A stretch of 64,000 nt of DNA from Gulosibacter chungangensis (lineage in GTDB: Bacteria; Actinomycetota; Actinomycetes; Actinomycetales; Microbacteriaceae): NCBI RefSeq assembly GCF_008831155.1, contig NZ_WBKB01000001.1:434001-498000 (forward strand), given 5' to 3'. Position 1 is the first letter of the stretch; the number at the start of each line of letters is the position of its first letter. Below are positions 1-10,876 of the stretch, one piece after another. The notes under the pieces were generated by a model, which did not search any database, had not been told where the DNA came from, and worked only from the letters and a program-made list of their open reading frames with translations. Both the position numbers and the translations under genes were made by a program.

Positions 1-645
1 ATTCCAGAGCAGTCCCAGCGGACGTTCCTTGCTCGAAGCAGCATTGGCGATCGCCATCACAATGGCCATGCCCGCGAGTGCGATCATGACCGTGAGCGAG
101 GCGGCGATTGCCGCATCCACCACCGCGAGGAAACTCGCGCTGGCCGTGGCCAGGGTGCCGTCGCGAGCCACCAGGCTCACCAAAACCGCCGCATCCCTGA
201 CCGCCCCCGGACCGCTGAGCCACTCGCGGTCACCATCGGTGTTGCGGGTGATACGCCTGGTCCAATAGGCCACATTACAGAAGGCGAACGGCAGGGTCAG
301 CAGCCACCCAATCTGCACGAAAATCGAGACGACCGCGGAGCCGAGCGAGCCTCCCGAGCGCACCATATTGCCCCAGGAATAGGCTTCGGTGCGAATGCGT
401 CCGGGCTCGTCGGTGCGCGGCTGCGGTGTGTTCAGGTCACCGGCTTCGGGGGCGGTCGGGGATGCGGCGGGCTTCTTATAGGTCCAAAATCCGCCGAGCT
501 CATCGCCGGCCACGCTCACGATCTCGTCACGAGGCACGCCCAGCATGGTTTCTGGCGGGGTATTTGCGATGCCGTGGATGCGCAATTCAAGAATGTGCGC
601 GGCACGCTCTTTTGAGAATTCCTTGGTGTTGGGCTGCTCCGACAT
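1..645 (-). CDS. Hypothetical integral membrane protein, C-terminus cut by window edge
   Basis: An open frame runs from an ATG at 643-645 on the minus strand to the first base of the window without a stop, so at least 215 residues are present and the C-terminus is missing. The N-terminus reads ELRIHGIANTPPE, which resembles the R-(I/V)-HG-(V/I) opening of large actinobacterial membrane proteins of unknown function. Two hydrophobic stretches, at about residues 107-131 and 185-207, look like membrane spans. The gene is divergent from the membrane protein at 788, with a 142-bp gap that must hold both promoters. No enzymatic motif is visible in the part shown, and I cannot assign a function. Confidence 0.7.
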   Translation of the reverse strand, partial: MSEQPNTKEFSKERAAHILELRIHGIANTPPETMLGVPRDEIVSVAGDELGGFWTYKKPAASPTAPEAGDLNTPQPRTDEPGRIRTEAYSWGNMVRSGGSLGSAVVSIFVQIGWLLTLPFAFCNVAYWTRRITRNTDGDREWLSGPGAVRDAAVLVSLVARDGTLATASASFLAVVDAAIAASLTVMIALAGMAIVMAIANAASSKERPLGLLWN

Positions 646-787
646 AACGACCCCCTTGTCGCAATTGCCTCAGGGGCAGGCGTTCTTTGAGTTTAGTTCC
701 ACCCCTGCGCTGCAACTACACAATCAGCGCACAAAACCGCTGATCATTGAAGAAACACAATGGAGTGGTGTGACCGTGAGGTGAATC

Positions 788-2338
788 ATGGAATCCTCGG
801 GACAAGTCAGCAGGGCAATTGGTCTTATCGCTGCACTTTTGACGCTCGGCGCTTATCTGTGGTGGTGGCTTTCGAGTGGAAATCCGCCGAATCCCATCAC
901 GATTACGCTCGGGGTTGCTTTGCTCGGGCTTATTGCGGTGCACGTGGTGCAGTTATCGCTCGGTGGTGGAGCACGATATTCTGCGGTGCTCACCCTGGTG
1001 GCGACGGGGCTGTGGGTGTTTCTGAGCGCGAGCCTGGTGGGGCTGATGTTCGCGGCCACCTTGATAGGCGGCGAGAAGTTAGTGTCATCGACCTTTACCG
1101 TGCAGATGCTCTATATCGCCGCGGGCATGGCGCTCTATGCTGTGGCACTGCTCGGTGTTCGCTATCGCTGGATTTTGCGGCCGCTGGCGCAGCTTTACAG
1201 TTCGGACATCACGTACCCGCTAGAACCAGATCCGCAGAACGAACGCGACGCGCAGCCAAAACAAGACACGCAGCACTATCCCCGCGTAAGCCCCTTCTCT
1301 GACGGTTATTTCATATATGAGTCGGACAGGGCGCGCGCTCGCCAGTTTGACCGCATCCGCAAAGCCTCCGGCGATGCGTTACTCGCCGAGGCCACGCATA
1401 TCCTCGCTACCACGCGAGGAAATGAGGCCGTAAAGACGGATCGTGAGGCGCTCAGCAAACTCATCGCGAAGCTCGAATGCGCAAAGAAGGCAGCCGATAG
1501 CAGCTTCGACCCGACAGCCTGTATGGACCGCATTCGACGACTCACCACCATGATCCTTGTCACGGTCAGTTCGCCTTCACCACGCTTCGTTTATCTGATG
1601 AAGGTCCAGAACCAACTCGCGATTGTGGCATTGGTACTGCTTGTCGCAGTCGGTGCGCTTAGTGCCACCGGGTGGATCGTACCGATGACGCTTGCTGCAA
1701 TCGCCGCACTCATCTTTCGAATTCGAAACCTGATGCCCGTGGGGGATCCCGAAAAATATGACGGTGGGGCGCGCTGGATGGCGCTGTTCATTACCCCGCT
1801 GCTCGGAGCGGTCTCAGCGGTGATCGGCCTCTACGCGGTTGCGGCGCTGGCCCAGGCAGAGTTGCTGAGCGATACCCTCGGCGCCAAACTCGGGCTCCCC
1901 GACGGCCTCGGCATCGAAACGAGCCCGCAGCATTTCAGTATCCTCGCTCTCGGTATCGCGATCGCGTTCGGCTGGTCCGCACGCCTCCTCGACACGATGC
2001 TTGCGAAGCTGAGCGATAGCGTCGCGAAGGTTGAAGAGAAGAAGGCGGATGCGGCGGCGAAGGATGCGTCCGCGGCAATAGCTGAGGCCGAAGCAGCGAA
2101 AGATGACTGCGATATTTGCGGTTCCAGGGAAGCAGAGAAAGCACCTGAGAAGGACAGTGCCGACAAGGCCAGAGTCCCTGGTGATAAGAAGGATGCAGGG
2201 AAGGACGCAAGTTCTGAGGAAGTTGCATCCGGCGGCAATGGGAAAACCGGTGACCCGCGTTCCAGTCCTCGGGTCATCCTTGTGACGGCCCATACGTTCC
2301 TTCGACGGCGGCGAGCACGAAACCCAAGGATTCCCTAG
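788..2338 (+). CDS. Hypothetical multi-pass membrane protein with charged C-terminal tail
   Basis: This 516-residue frame starts at ATG 788 behind a GAGGTG ribosome-binding site. Hydrophobic segments near residues 9-28, 38-57, 64-90 and 106-124 form an N-terminal bundle. A soluble stretch rich in Arg, Ala and Glu follows, then a second bundle near 275-320, 331-360 and 382-402. From about residue 415 the protein is a Lys/Ala/Asp/Glu-rich, probably disordered or coiled tail that contains one CDIC motif. The gene faces away from the membrane protein at 1-645, which suggests a functional pair. I do not recognise the family. The last 25 residues are Arg-rich and of different composition. Confidence 0.65.
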   Translation: MESSGQVSRAIGLIAALLTLGAYLWWWLSSGNPPNPITITLGVALLGLIAVHVVQLSLGGGARYSAVLTLVATGLWVFLSASLVGLMFAATLIGGEKLVSSTFTVQMLYIAAGMALYAVALLGVRYRWILRPLAQLYSSDITYPLEPDPQNERDAQPKQDTQHYPRVSPFSDGYFIYESDRARARQFDRIRKASGDALLAEATHILATTRGNEAVKTDREALSKLIAKLECAKKAADSSFDPTACMDRIRRLTTMILVTVSSPSPRFVYLMKVQNQLAIVALVLLVAVGALSATGWIVPMTLAAIAALIFRIRNLMPVGDPEKYDGGARWMALFITPLLGAVSAVIGLYAVAALAQAELLSDTLGAKLGLPDGLGIETSPQHFSILALGIAIAFGWSARLLDTMLAKLSDSVAKVEEKKADAAAKDASAAIAEAEAAKDDCDICGSREAEKAPEKDSADKARVPGDKKDAGKDASSEEVASGGNGKTGDPRSSPRVILVTAHTFLRRRRARNPRIP

Positions 2339-2373
2339 CCTCGGACGCGTGGAGTCCCCGAGCCTCGCCCCGG

Positions 2374-2883
2374 CTACCGTACCAACCGAATATCGCGGTA
2401 ATCCCCACCGTCATACAGGTGGCCCCACGAGCGCGTGAACCACGGCTCCTCGCGCTGAAACCCGTGCTTGCGGTAAAACGCCTCCGCCCGGTCATTGCCG
2501 TCGAACATCCATAACCAGGCCGGTCGGTCAGCGATGGCCGCGTCGATCAGCGCGTGCCCGAGGCCGCTGCCGTACGCAACCGCGAGCGTGTAGCAAAGCT
2601 TCAGTTCAAGCGGCCTCGGTGCATCCTCACCGGAGGTTTCACGGACCAACGCGACTCCGGCCGGTTCACCATCGAGCGAGCCGAGCCAGGTTCCCGCGAG
2701 CGACGCCGCGTCGGCGAAGTGCTCGCGCCAGGTGTCGAGTTGCCATGCGAGGTTCGAGCGTTCCGCGACAAGCGCATCCGGAACGATGCCGGAATAGGTC
2801 TCCCGCCAGGTGCGGGCGAGGATGCTCGCGACAGTCTCGAAGTCGGCCGGCGTCGCGGGGCGGATGCTGATGTCGCGGGTCAC
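2374..2883 (-). CDS. GNAT-family N-acetyltransferase
   Basis: The product is a cytoplasmic acetyl-CoA-dependent acetyltransferase of about 169 residues. The opening ISIRPATPADFETV is the standard GNAT beta-1/alpha-1 start. The acetyl-CoA pyrophosphate loop appears degenerate at the segment GSGLGHALIDAA, and the C-terminal signature WLWMFDGNDRAEAFYRKHGF is typical of the family. I chose the GTG at 2881-2883 because AAGGA lies eight bases upstream; the frame stays open to 2946, but that extension is Arg-rich and lacks a ribosome-binding site. The substrate cannot be told from sequence. The gene stands alone on its strand. Confidence 0.85.
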   Translation of the reverse strand: MTRDISIRPATPADFETVASILARTWRETYSGIVPDALVAERSNLAWQLDTWREHFADAASLAGTWLGSLDGEPAGVALVRETSGEDAPRPLELKLCYTLAVAYGSGLGHALIDAAIADRPAWLWMFDGNDRAEAFYRKHGFQREEPWFTRSWGHLYDGGDYRDIRLVR

Positions 2884-3075
2884 GGGCAGGTTCCTTCGAA
2901 TGCGTGTCGGGGCAGACCGGAATCGTATCGCTTCGAGGCGGTCCATGCCCGGAGGAACGTTCGTCTTTCCTCGCTATGCTCGGGGCCGCTGCGAGGTCAC
3001 CGATCGGTTCATGAACCAACCGGTTGCCGAATAGCTCCGCAGCGCGCATCTCGAAACGGCCTGAACTTCGCGTCA

Positions 3076-3108
3076 TTTCGATACGCCCGCGGGCTACTCA
3101 ATGACCGG
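3076..3108 (+). repeat. REP-like element, single degenerate copy
   Basis: In the gap between the acetyltransferase and the gene at 3160, the sequence TTTCGATACG is followed by a short GC hairpin (CCCGCGGG) and CTACTCAATGACCGG. This is the same arrangement (TTCGATACG, hairpin, CTACTC, G-rich end) seen at 20395-20551, 22832-22910 and 47211-47251. It is the most degenerate of the copies. Confidence 0.5.
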
Positions 3109-3159
3109 AACTCCGTGACCGCCGCACGCATCCACTACCGAACACCTTGAAGGAACTCC

Positions 3160-3849
3160 ATGCCTACCGTTCTTGCCCTGCACGCCGCCACCGCCGATGT
3201 TCCGCTGCTTACCGGCGGCACGATTGCTCGCCTGACTGCGGAGGGCCGCCGCGTCGTGATCGTGACACTCACGGGCGAGGCACCCACCGCGATCGCGCAG
3301 CAGCTCGGGGCGGCGCGCGCCGAGACCCTCGGGTACGAGCTGGCACTCGAGGCCGAGTCGAAGGTGCCGGCGGTCGAGGCGACCGAGCGCATCCGCGAAC
3401 TGCTTGCCGACGAAGAGATCGACCTCATCCTGAGCTACGACAAGATTGGTGTCGTCCACGAACCGACCCACGTGCGGGTGCACGAGATTGGTAACGCGCT
3501 TGCCGAGCAGCTGGGTGCCCCGACGGTTGAGGCCGCCCTCACGAAGGAACTAATCAACAAGGGCGCAGGCGTCGCCAAGACCTTGCGGAAGACCGTGTCG
3601 TTCAGTGAGGAGCAGTTGGCGCAGTTCGTCTCGAAGTCGGACCTCGCGTACGACATCCCCGCGAAGAAAGCTTTCGACACCAAGTGGGATGCGATGAAAG
3701 CCGCCGGTGGTGGTGCCGACCGCTTCTCGCAGCTGCTCGCGCGTGGGATGCAGTTCCCGAAACTCGTGGTCGGGTCGCTGTTCCAGCACGAGTACTTTGC
3801 GGCTGGCCAGGGACAGGCCCCGGAGTGGTTTACGTCGCTCGCGAAGTAG
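3160..3849 (+). CDS. PIG-L/LmbE-like protein with degenerate metal-binding motif
   Basis: This 229-residue protein has the fold signature of PIG-L (LmbE) N-acetylglucosaminyl deacetylases: a first strand, then GGTIARLTAEGRRVVIVTLT, then R-E alternation in a Rossmann-like segment. The catalytic motif 1, normally HPDDE, reads HAATADV here (residues 8-14), so the two Asp residues are gone. The second motif reads HEPTHVRVH (100-108) where active members have a PDH-type pattern. Loss of the first motif suggests that the zinc site is altered or absent. The ATG at 3160 follows AAGGA. No partner gene is obvious; the FMN monooxygenase gene is convergent eight bases downstream. It could be an inactive regulatory homologue or a divergent enzyme. 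Confidence 0.65.
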   Translation: MPTVLALHAATADVPLLTGGTIARLTAEGRRVVIVTLTGEAPTAIAQQLGAARAETLGYELALEAESKVPAVEATERIRELLADEEIDLILSYDKIGVVHEPTHVRVHEIGNALAEQLGAPTVEAALTKELINKGAGVAKTLRKTVSFSEEQLAQFVSKSDLAYDIPAKKAFDTKWDAMKAAGGGADRFSQLLARGMQFPKLVVGSLFQHEYFAAGQGQAPEWFTSLAK

Positions 3850-3857
3850 CTGGCAGA

Positions 3858-5174
3858 CTAGCCGCGGTAGGGCAGCCCGAAGTGTTCGCGGAGAGTGGAG
3901 CCGGTGTACTCGCGGCGGAAGAGACCGCGGTCTTGCAGGATCGGCACCACATGCTCGGCGAACTCGCGCAGCTGGCCGGGGATCGTGTACGGCATCAGGT
4001 TGAAGCCATCGGCCGCACCGGATTCGAACCAGCGCTGCATCTCATCGGCCAGCCGCTCCGGCGAGCCGACGATCTGGTGGTGGCCGCGCTGCCCGGCAAC
4101 CCGCTTCGCGAATTCCCGCAGGCTGAGGTTCTCGGTCTCGGCAATTCGCTTGTAGACCCCCAGGCGCGACTGGTGCCCCTGCACCGATTCCGGGTCCGGC
4201 AACTTCGGCACCGGGCCATCGAGCGGGTACTCCCGCAGGTCAATCTGCACCACGTCGCGGATGCTGCCGAGGATGTGTTCGGGCTGCACCGTGTCGAGGA
4301 AGGCCTCGTGCGCCCGCTTCGCTTCCTCATCGGTCGAGCCGACCACGTAGGAGAAGCCGGGTGTAATCAGTACTTCTTCCTGCGCGCGTCCTGCCGCGGT
4401 GACTTCCGCACGCAGCTTCGACGCGAAGTTCACTCCCTCTTCCAGTGTGGTCTGCGCGGTAAACACGATTTCGGCATGCTTTGCCGCAAACGCAACACCC
4501 CGAGCTGAGGATCCCGCTTGCACCCGCACCGGCTCACCCTGCACCGAACGCCGGAACTCCCCCGGGCCAGCCACCGTGAAGTAGTGACCCTTATGGTCAA
4601 TCGCCTGCACCGACCCGGGTTGCGTGTAGGTGCCGGCTTCTCGATCCCAAGCCACCGCATCCTCACCCCAGCTGCAGCAAAGCTCGCGAACGACTTCAAT
4701 CGCCTCTTCGGCGATCTCGTAGCGCTCATCGTGCGGCAGGTGCTCCGACTGGCCGAAGTTCTTGACGGTGTCGGGCGAATAGCTCGTGACGATATTCCAT
4801 CCCGAGCGGCCCTTCGAAAGATGATCAAGCGCGAGCACGCTGCGCGAGATCAGGTAGGGGTGCTGGAAGGTGGTCGAGGCGGTCGCGATAATTCCGAGCT
4901 TGTCGGTGAGCGCCGCGAGCGCACCGCCAAGCGAGAACGGTTCGAACGCATCCACCGGCGGGCCGTACTGCCAGCTCTCATCCGCGCCCGCCGAAAGCTT
5001 GTCAGCGATGAAGAAGGCGTCGAACTTTGCGTCCTCAATGATGCGCGCGGCCTCGGCGTACTGACTGAGATCGTTGGTGCTGTGCGCGGGGATTTCTGGA
5101 AGCCGCCAGGCGGAAGCGAGCTGCCCGTGCGGCAGCGCGAAGAGGGACAGGTGGATCTGGCGGTCTTGGGACAT
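3858..5174 (-). CDS. NtaA/SnaA/DszA-type FMN-dependent monooxygenase
   Basis: The encoded 438-residue protein belongs to the luciferase-superfamily group of nitrilotriacetate, pristinamycin and dibenzothiophene-sulfone monooxygenases, which use reduced FMN from a partner reductase. Characteristic stretches are DAFFIADKL, the ATASTTFQHPY segment, LDHLSKGRSGWNIVTS, and the QAGSSARGVAFAAKHAEIVFT region that lines the flavin site. The length fits the family. I preferred ATG 5174 over GTG 5198 because GGAG lies five bases upstream. A near-consensus DtxR/IdeR iron box at 5218-5236 precedes it, so expression is probably repressed by iron. Related enzymes attack metal-chelator or sulfur compounds; degradation of a chelator or siderophore is an inference only. 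Confidence 0.9.
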   Translation of the reverse strand: MSQDRQIHLSLFALPHGQLASAWRLPEIPAHSTNDLSQYAEAARIIEDAKFDAFFIADKLSAGADESWQYGPPVDAFEPFSLGGALAALTDKLGIIATASTTFQHPYLISRSVLALDHLSKGRSGWNIVTSYSPDTVKNFGQSEHLPHDERYEIAEEAIEVVRELCCSWGEDAVAWDREAGTYTQPGSVQAIDHKGHYFTVAGPGEFRRSVQGEPVRVQAGSSARGVAFAAKHAEIVFTAQTTLEEGVNFASKLRAEVTAAGRAQEEVLITPGFSYVVGSTDEEAKRAHEAFLDTVQPEHILGSIRDVVQIDLREYPLDGPVPKLPDPESVQGHQSRLGVYKRIAETENLSLREFAKRVAGQRGHHQIVGSPERLADEMQRWFESGAADGFNLMPYTIPGQLREFAEHVVPILQDRGLFRREYTGSTLREHFGLPYRG

Positions 5175-5217
5175 GGTTCTCCGAGGTTCATGAAGCACGC
5201 AGCTTCGAGCTAATACG

Positions 5218-5236
5218 TTAGGCTTGCCTAACCTAA
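5218..5236. promoter_or_regulatory. DtxR/IdeR-type iron box
   Basis: The 19-mer TTAGGCTTGCCTAACCTAA matches the established DtxR/IdeR operator TTAGGTTAGCCTAACCTAA at 17 of 19 positions. It lies in the 94-bp gap between the divergent starts of the FMN monooxygenase (5174, minus) and the CitE-like gene (5269, plus), so one box could control both. Confidence 0.8.
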
Positions 5237-5268
5237 CTTAGCCGCTTGTTTCGGAGACAGACAGCCCC

Positions 5269-6225
5269 ATGACTCAGCCCGCCACTTCCCCGGTAGAGAA
5301 CGCCGCCGGCAGGACCAACTCAGACAGCGTCGGCTCAGACAACGCCATCTCGAACAGCGCCGCCCGCGACCTCCCAACCTCGGACAGCGTCACCGCAGCC
5401 ATCGCTCCCGAATACGCGCGCACGTGGCTGATGCGCTCCGGCCGGCCCGCGGTCACCTCAGCGTGGGATGCAACTGCGGCGGATGCGCTGGTAATCGATC
5501 TGGAGGATGCGGTTCCCCCGACCGAGAAACAGGCCGCGCGGGATGCTCTGGTCGCGGCATTCGCGTCCGGTCGCCGCGCGTGGGTGCGGATCAACGCGTT
5601 TGGCAGTGGTCAGTGGTGCGCCGATGTTGAGGAACTGGCGGCGCTCGACAACCCGGGTTCGCTCCTCGGCGTCGTGCTCGCGAAGACCGAGGCTCCGGAG
5701 CAGGTTGCCCGCACGGTAGCGACACTGCCAGGTGTGCTGGTGGTGCCGCTAATCGAGTCGGCGCGGGGCCTGCAGCAGGTGGACGCGATTGCTGAGGTTG
5801 GCGGGGTACTGCGGCTCGGCTTCGGGTCGGGCGACTTTCGGCGAGACACCGGGTTTAGCGTGGCCGATCACGTACTCGGCCACGCACGCAGTCGCATCAC
5901 GGTAGCCTCGGCCGCGGTGGGCCTGCCGGGACCGATCGACGGTGGCGCGCGCGGCACTGATGAGCCTGCGCTACGTTCCCAAGCGGTGAACGCCCTCGAC
6001 TTCGGTTTTGAAGGAAAGTTCGTGATCGACGAAGCACAGGTGCTGCCGCTCAATCAGGCCTTCGCACCAACGCCGGCCGCGGTGCAATCCGCTCGCAAGC
6101 TGATCGCGACGCTAGACCCCGAAAACCCCGCCACCGGTGATGATGCCCCGCAACTTGGCTTTGCCCACCGCATCCTCACCCGGGCCGCTGCCTACGGCCT
6201 GACCGAGGCTGCATCCCGCGAGTAG
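5269..6225 (+). CDS. HpcH/HpaI aldolase / citrate lyase beta (CitE)-like protein
   Basis: This 318-residue protein belongs to the CitE-like CoA-ester lyase family, which cleaves or forms C-C bonds in substrates such as citramalyl- or malyl-CoA using Mg2+. The first strand LMRSGRPAVTSAW precedes DALVIDLEDAVPPTEK (about residues 75-90), which carries the family's acidic metal ligands. RINAFGSGQW matches the RxN loop, and VVPLIESARGLQQ contains the catalytic Glu strand. The N-terminal 45 residues are low-complexity Ser/Asn/Thr-rich and probably unstructured. The start is ATG 5269, and the iron box lies 33 bp upstream. Standalone CitE-like proteins differ in substrate, so the reaction is not assigned. 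Confidence 0.85.
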   Translation: MTQPATSPVENAAGRTNSDSVGSDNAISNSAARDLPTSDSVTAAIAPEYARTWLMRSGRPAVTSAWDATAADALVIDLEDAVPPTEKQAARDALVAAFASGRRAWVRINAFGSGQWCADVEELAALDNPGSLLGVVLAKTEAPEQVARTVATLPGVLVVPLIESARGLQQVDAIAEVGGVLRLGFGSGDFRRDTGFSVADHVLGHARSRITVASAAVGLPGPIDGGARGTDEPALRSQAVNALDFGFEGKFVIDEAQVLPLNQAFAPTPAAVQSARKLIATLDPENPATGDDAPQLGFAHRILTRAAAYGLTEAASRE

Positions 6226-6367
6226 TTCGCAAAGACGACCTGCTGCGGGTGAGCCAGATCAGGCCTGGCCCGGAAAGTCACATATCTTCACGTTCGAGCA
6301 CTCGCCTATTACTGAAGGCGGATCGTGGATACGGTGGGGCAGGTCCGTCCCTTATCGGAGGAGAACC

Positions 6368-7123
6368 GTGAGCACCGTAGCCCTCGAAACCCGCATCACC
6401 CCACTTGAGCCAGTCGAGCTCGACGCGGCAACCATCGCGAAGCTGCCGGCCAGCAACGTCGATGTGATTCCTCCACTGCACCCGCAGTGGCAGTCGCTCG
6501 ACCTGCGTGAGGTGCTTTCGCGTCCCGCGGCGTTCGTATCGGTGAGCCAGTCGAACTCGCTGTACAAGCCAGGTGGTGTGCAGTACTCGGAGGGGCACGC
6601 TTACCGCGGCAGCCTCGAGGCGACTGTACGCTCGGCCAAGGCCGCGCGTCAGGCCAGCAATTTTGTTTCGTTTAACTGGGTCGGCTTCTCGGTGTTCCGC
6701 GATCAGTACCCGCAGACCGTGTTCGATGCGGCGCAGTACGACCACTGGACCGGGCACATCGACGCAACCCCGGAGCAAATTGCTTGGGATGACGCGCTCG
6801 TTGACGAACTAGCCGAGCTCGTCGAACCCAGCGACAAGCAGCTCAAGGAAACGGCCCTGCAGACCGCATTTGTCGGTACCGATCTGCCCGGTACCCTCGC
6901 CCGCAAAAAGGTCGAGGTCGTCGTGTTCACGGGCATCCACCTCGACTGGTGCGTGGAGGGCAACGCCCGTGCTGCGCGCGACCACGGCCTACTGCCGATC
7001 ATCATTGGGGACGCGACCGGCACGCACGACCCCGCCGACGAAGCCGCCGCCTTCCGCCGGATCAACAATTTCTTCGCGCCGGTGATTAGCTCGGCACAGT
7101 TTGAGGAATTGCTGCGGCGCTAG
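6368..7123 (+). CDS. Isochorismatase-like cysteine hydrolase
   Basis: A 251-residue protein of the isochorismatase/nicotinamidase superfamily. The visible family motif is the strand VVVFTGIHLDWCVEGNARAA, in which the Cys is the predicted nucleophile, followed by the GLLPIIIGDATGTHD segment; an FVGTDLPGTLARKK stretch precedes it. GTG 6368 is chosen because GGAGGA lies upstream at 6357-6362. True isochorismatases act in catechol siderophore synthesis, but many relatives hydrolyse amides or ureas, and no siderophore genes lie nearby. It follows the iron-box-controlled CitE gene by 142 bp and ends seven bases before the convergent copA stop. Confidence 0.75.
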   Translation: MSTVALETRITPLEPVELDAATIAKLPASNVDVIPPLHPQWQSLDLREVLSRPAAFVSVSQSNSLYKPGGVQYSEGHAYRGSLEATVRSAKAARQASNFVSFNWVGFSVFRDQYPQTVFDAAQYDHWTGHIDATPEQIAWDDALVDELAELVEPSDKQLKETALQTAFVGTDLPGTLARKKVEVVVFTGIHLDWCVEGNARAARDHGLLPIIIGDATGTHDPADEAAAFRRINNFFAPVISSAQFEELLRR

Positions 7124-7130
7124 TAGGGGT

Positions 7131-9567
<2,437 letters not shown>

Positions 9568-9590
<23 letters not shown>

Positions 9591-9780
9591 ATCCTGCCTC
9601 CTCAATCGCAGCGCGCACCGCCACAATGTCGAGCGGTGCAGCAGATTCAACGACAGCCGAGCCCACTTCGTGGCTCGCAATCACCGAGGTCACCCCGTCG
9701 ATCTCGCCGAGTTCCTCGCGCACGCTCATCTCGCAGTGGCCGCAGGTCATTCCGGTGATCTGATAGGTGGTGGTAGTCAT
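9568..9780 (-). CDS. copZ: CopZ-like copper chaperone (HMA domain)
   Basis: A 70-residue single heavy-metal-associated domain with GMTCGHC (Cys13 and Cys16), and therefore a cytoplasmic Cu+ chaperone that passes metal to the CopA HMA domain. ATG 9780 is the start because GAGGAGG lies just upstream; the frame upstream of it encodes only a few residues. It is the first gene of the copZ-copA operon, and its 3' end overlaps the copA start. The CsoR-type palindrome lies 31 bases upstream of the start codon. Confidence 0.93.
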
Positions 9781-9810
9781 GATTTTTCCTCCTCGGTCCA
9801 TGTAACCAAT

Positions 9811-9827
9811 ATACCCCCCATGGGTAT
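9811..9827. promoter_or_regulatory. CsoR-type copper operator
   Basis: The palindrome ATACCC-CCCAT-GGGTAT has perfect six-base arms and the A/T-flanked C-run/G-run layout known for CsoR operators. It sits upstream of copZ-copA, and a CsoR protein with intact Cu ligands is encoded at 16417-16767. Confidence 0.8.
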
Positions 9828-9881
9828 TCCTGCGATCGGAAAATTCAACGGGATCACAGATCGGTGATTAGTGTGGATGAG

Positions 9882-10832
9882 ATGAGCGGCTATTTCGAGC
9901 GGGAACGGACCCCAGACGGGGAGATTTTCACGCCGACGACGGATGCGGTGAGCGGCTGGGGTGCCATGGTGCGCGGGCCCGCAATGACCTCGCTCATGGC
10001 GCGGACGGTAGAGCTGGCTGTGGTTGCGCAAATCGGTGTGGATCGGGTCGACGTGACAGACAACTCGAATAGCGCACTTGATCGCAGCGGTGAGACAGGC
10101 GGTTTCATCCCCACGAAGACGACCTTCGACCTGCATTCGCCGCTGCCGCTAGTGCCGGTGACAGCGCGCGCGACCGTGCTTCGTGACGGGCGACGGCTCA
10201 AGCTCGTTGATGCCGAACTCATCCATGATGGCCGCGTCTACGCGCGTGCGCGGAGCCTATGGCTCAAGCGGGATGTCGTAATCGATGTATCCGACAATGA
10301 CGCGTGGACACCGAGCCAGCGGTTTTCAACGCCGAGTGCTGGTCCCTGGAACATCACTGACGATGGCCGTATTTACTGGAGCGAACGCCTCGATGGTGAG
10401 GCCGAGACTGCGGCGGAGGCGGAAAGCCGCTGGAGCGATCAGGGCTTCGACCACCAAAATGGGGCGCGGAAGGCCGTCTGGCAGTTTCCGGTTCCCACCG
10501 TGGTTGGGGAGGAACTGACTGGCTTCGAGGTTGCCGCGAATGTCTGCGATGTCGCCAATCTCGCGACCGGTTGGGGCCCGAAAGGCCTCGACTTTATTAA
10601 TGCGGATGCGACACTTTCGCTCGTGCGCTACCCCACGAGCACCGAGGTCGGTGTGACCGGGATCGATCGCATCGCCCAACACGGAGTCGCGATCGGCACC
10701 GCCGCGCTCTACGACGCCGATGGACAATTCGCGAACGCGCAGGTGACGCAGATCGTGCAACCTGGTGGGCGCATCCAATTCCCGGACCCGGCCATCGACC
10801 CAAGCAACAAACTCACGCGCCCGGTCGGGTAA
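9882..10832 (+). CDS. Acyl-CoA thioesterase-like (double hotdog) protein
   Basis: This 316-residue protein looks like actinobacterial thioesterase-family proteins of the TesB/double-hotdog type. The N-terminal half carries GWGAMVRGPAMTSLMAR and the strand pair TKTTFDLHSPLPLVPVTAR followed by VLRDGRRLKLVDAEL, which is the typical hotdog pattern of a substrate tunnel strand and a modified-acyl strand. The C-terminal half repeats it with GPKGLDFINADATLSLVRYP and GIAxGTAALYDADGQFANA-like sequence. ATG 9882 is taken as the start; GTG 9864 is in frame but adds only six residues. It is transcribed away from copZ, and the CsoR operator lies 55 bp upstream, so copper control cannot be excluded. Substrate unknown. 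Confidence 0.7.
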   Translation: MSGYFERERTPDGEIFTPTTDAVSGWGAMVRGPAMTSLMARTVELAVVAQIGVDRVDVTDNSNSALDRSGETGGFIPTKTTFDLHSPLPLVPVTARATVLRDGRRLKLVDAELIHDGRVYARARSLWLKRDVVIDVSDNDAWTPSQRFSTPSAGPWNITDDGRIYWSERLDGEAETAAEAESRWSDQGFDHQNGARKAVWQFPVPTVVGEELTGFEVAANVCDVANLATGWGPKGLDFINADATLSLVRYPTSTEVGVTGIDRIAQHGVAIGTAALYDADGQFANAQVTQIVQPGGRIQFPDPAIDPSNKLTRPVG

Positions 10833-10876
10833 GCATCCTTCAGCGATGCGGCTACTGCCTTCGCCAATCGGGCCCT

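Noticed and set aside
6368-7123. Siderophore biosynthesis role for the isochorismatase-like protein
   Set aside because: No entA/B/C/E-type or NRPS genes are in the window, and the family is broad.
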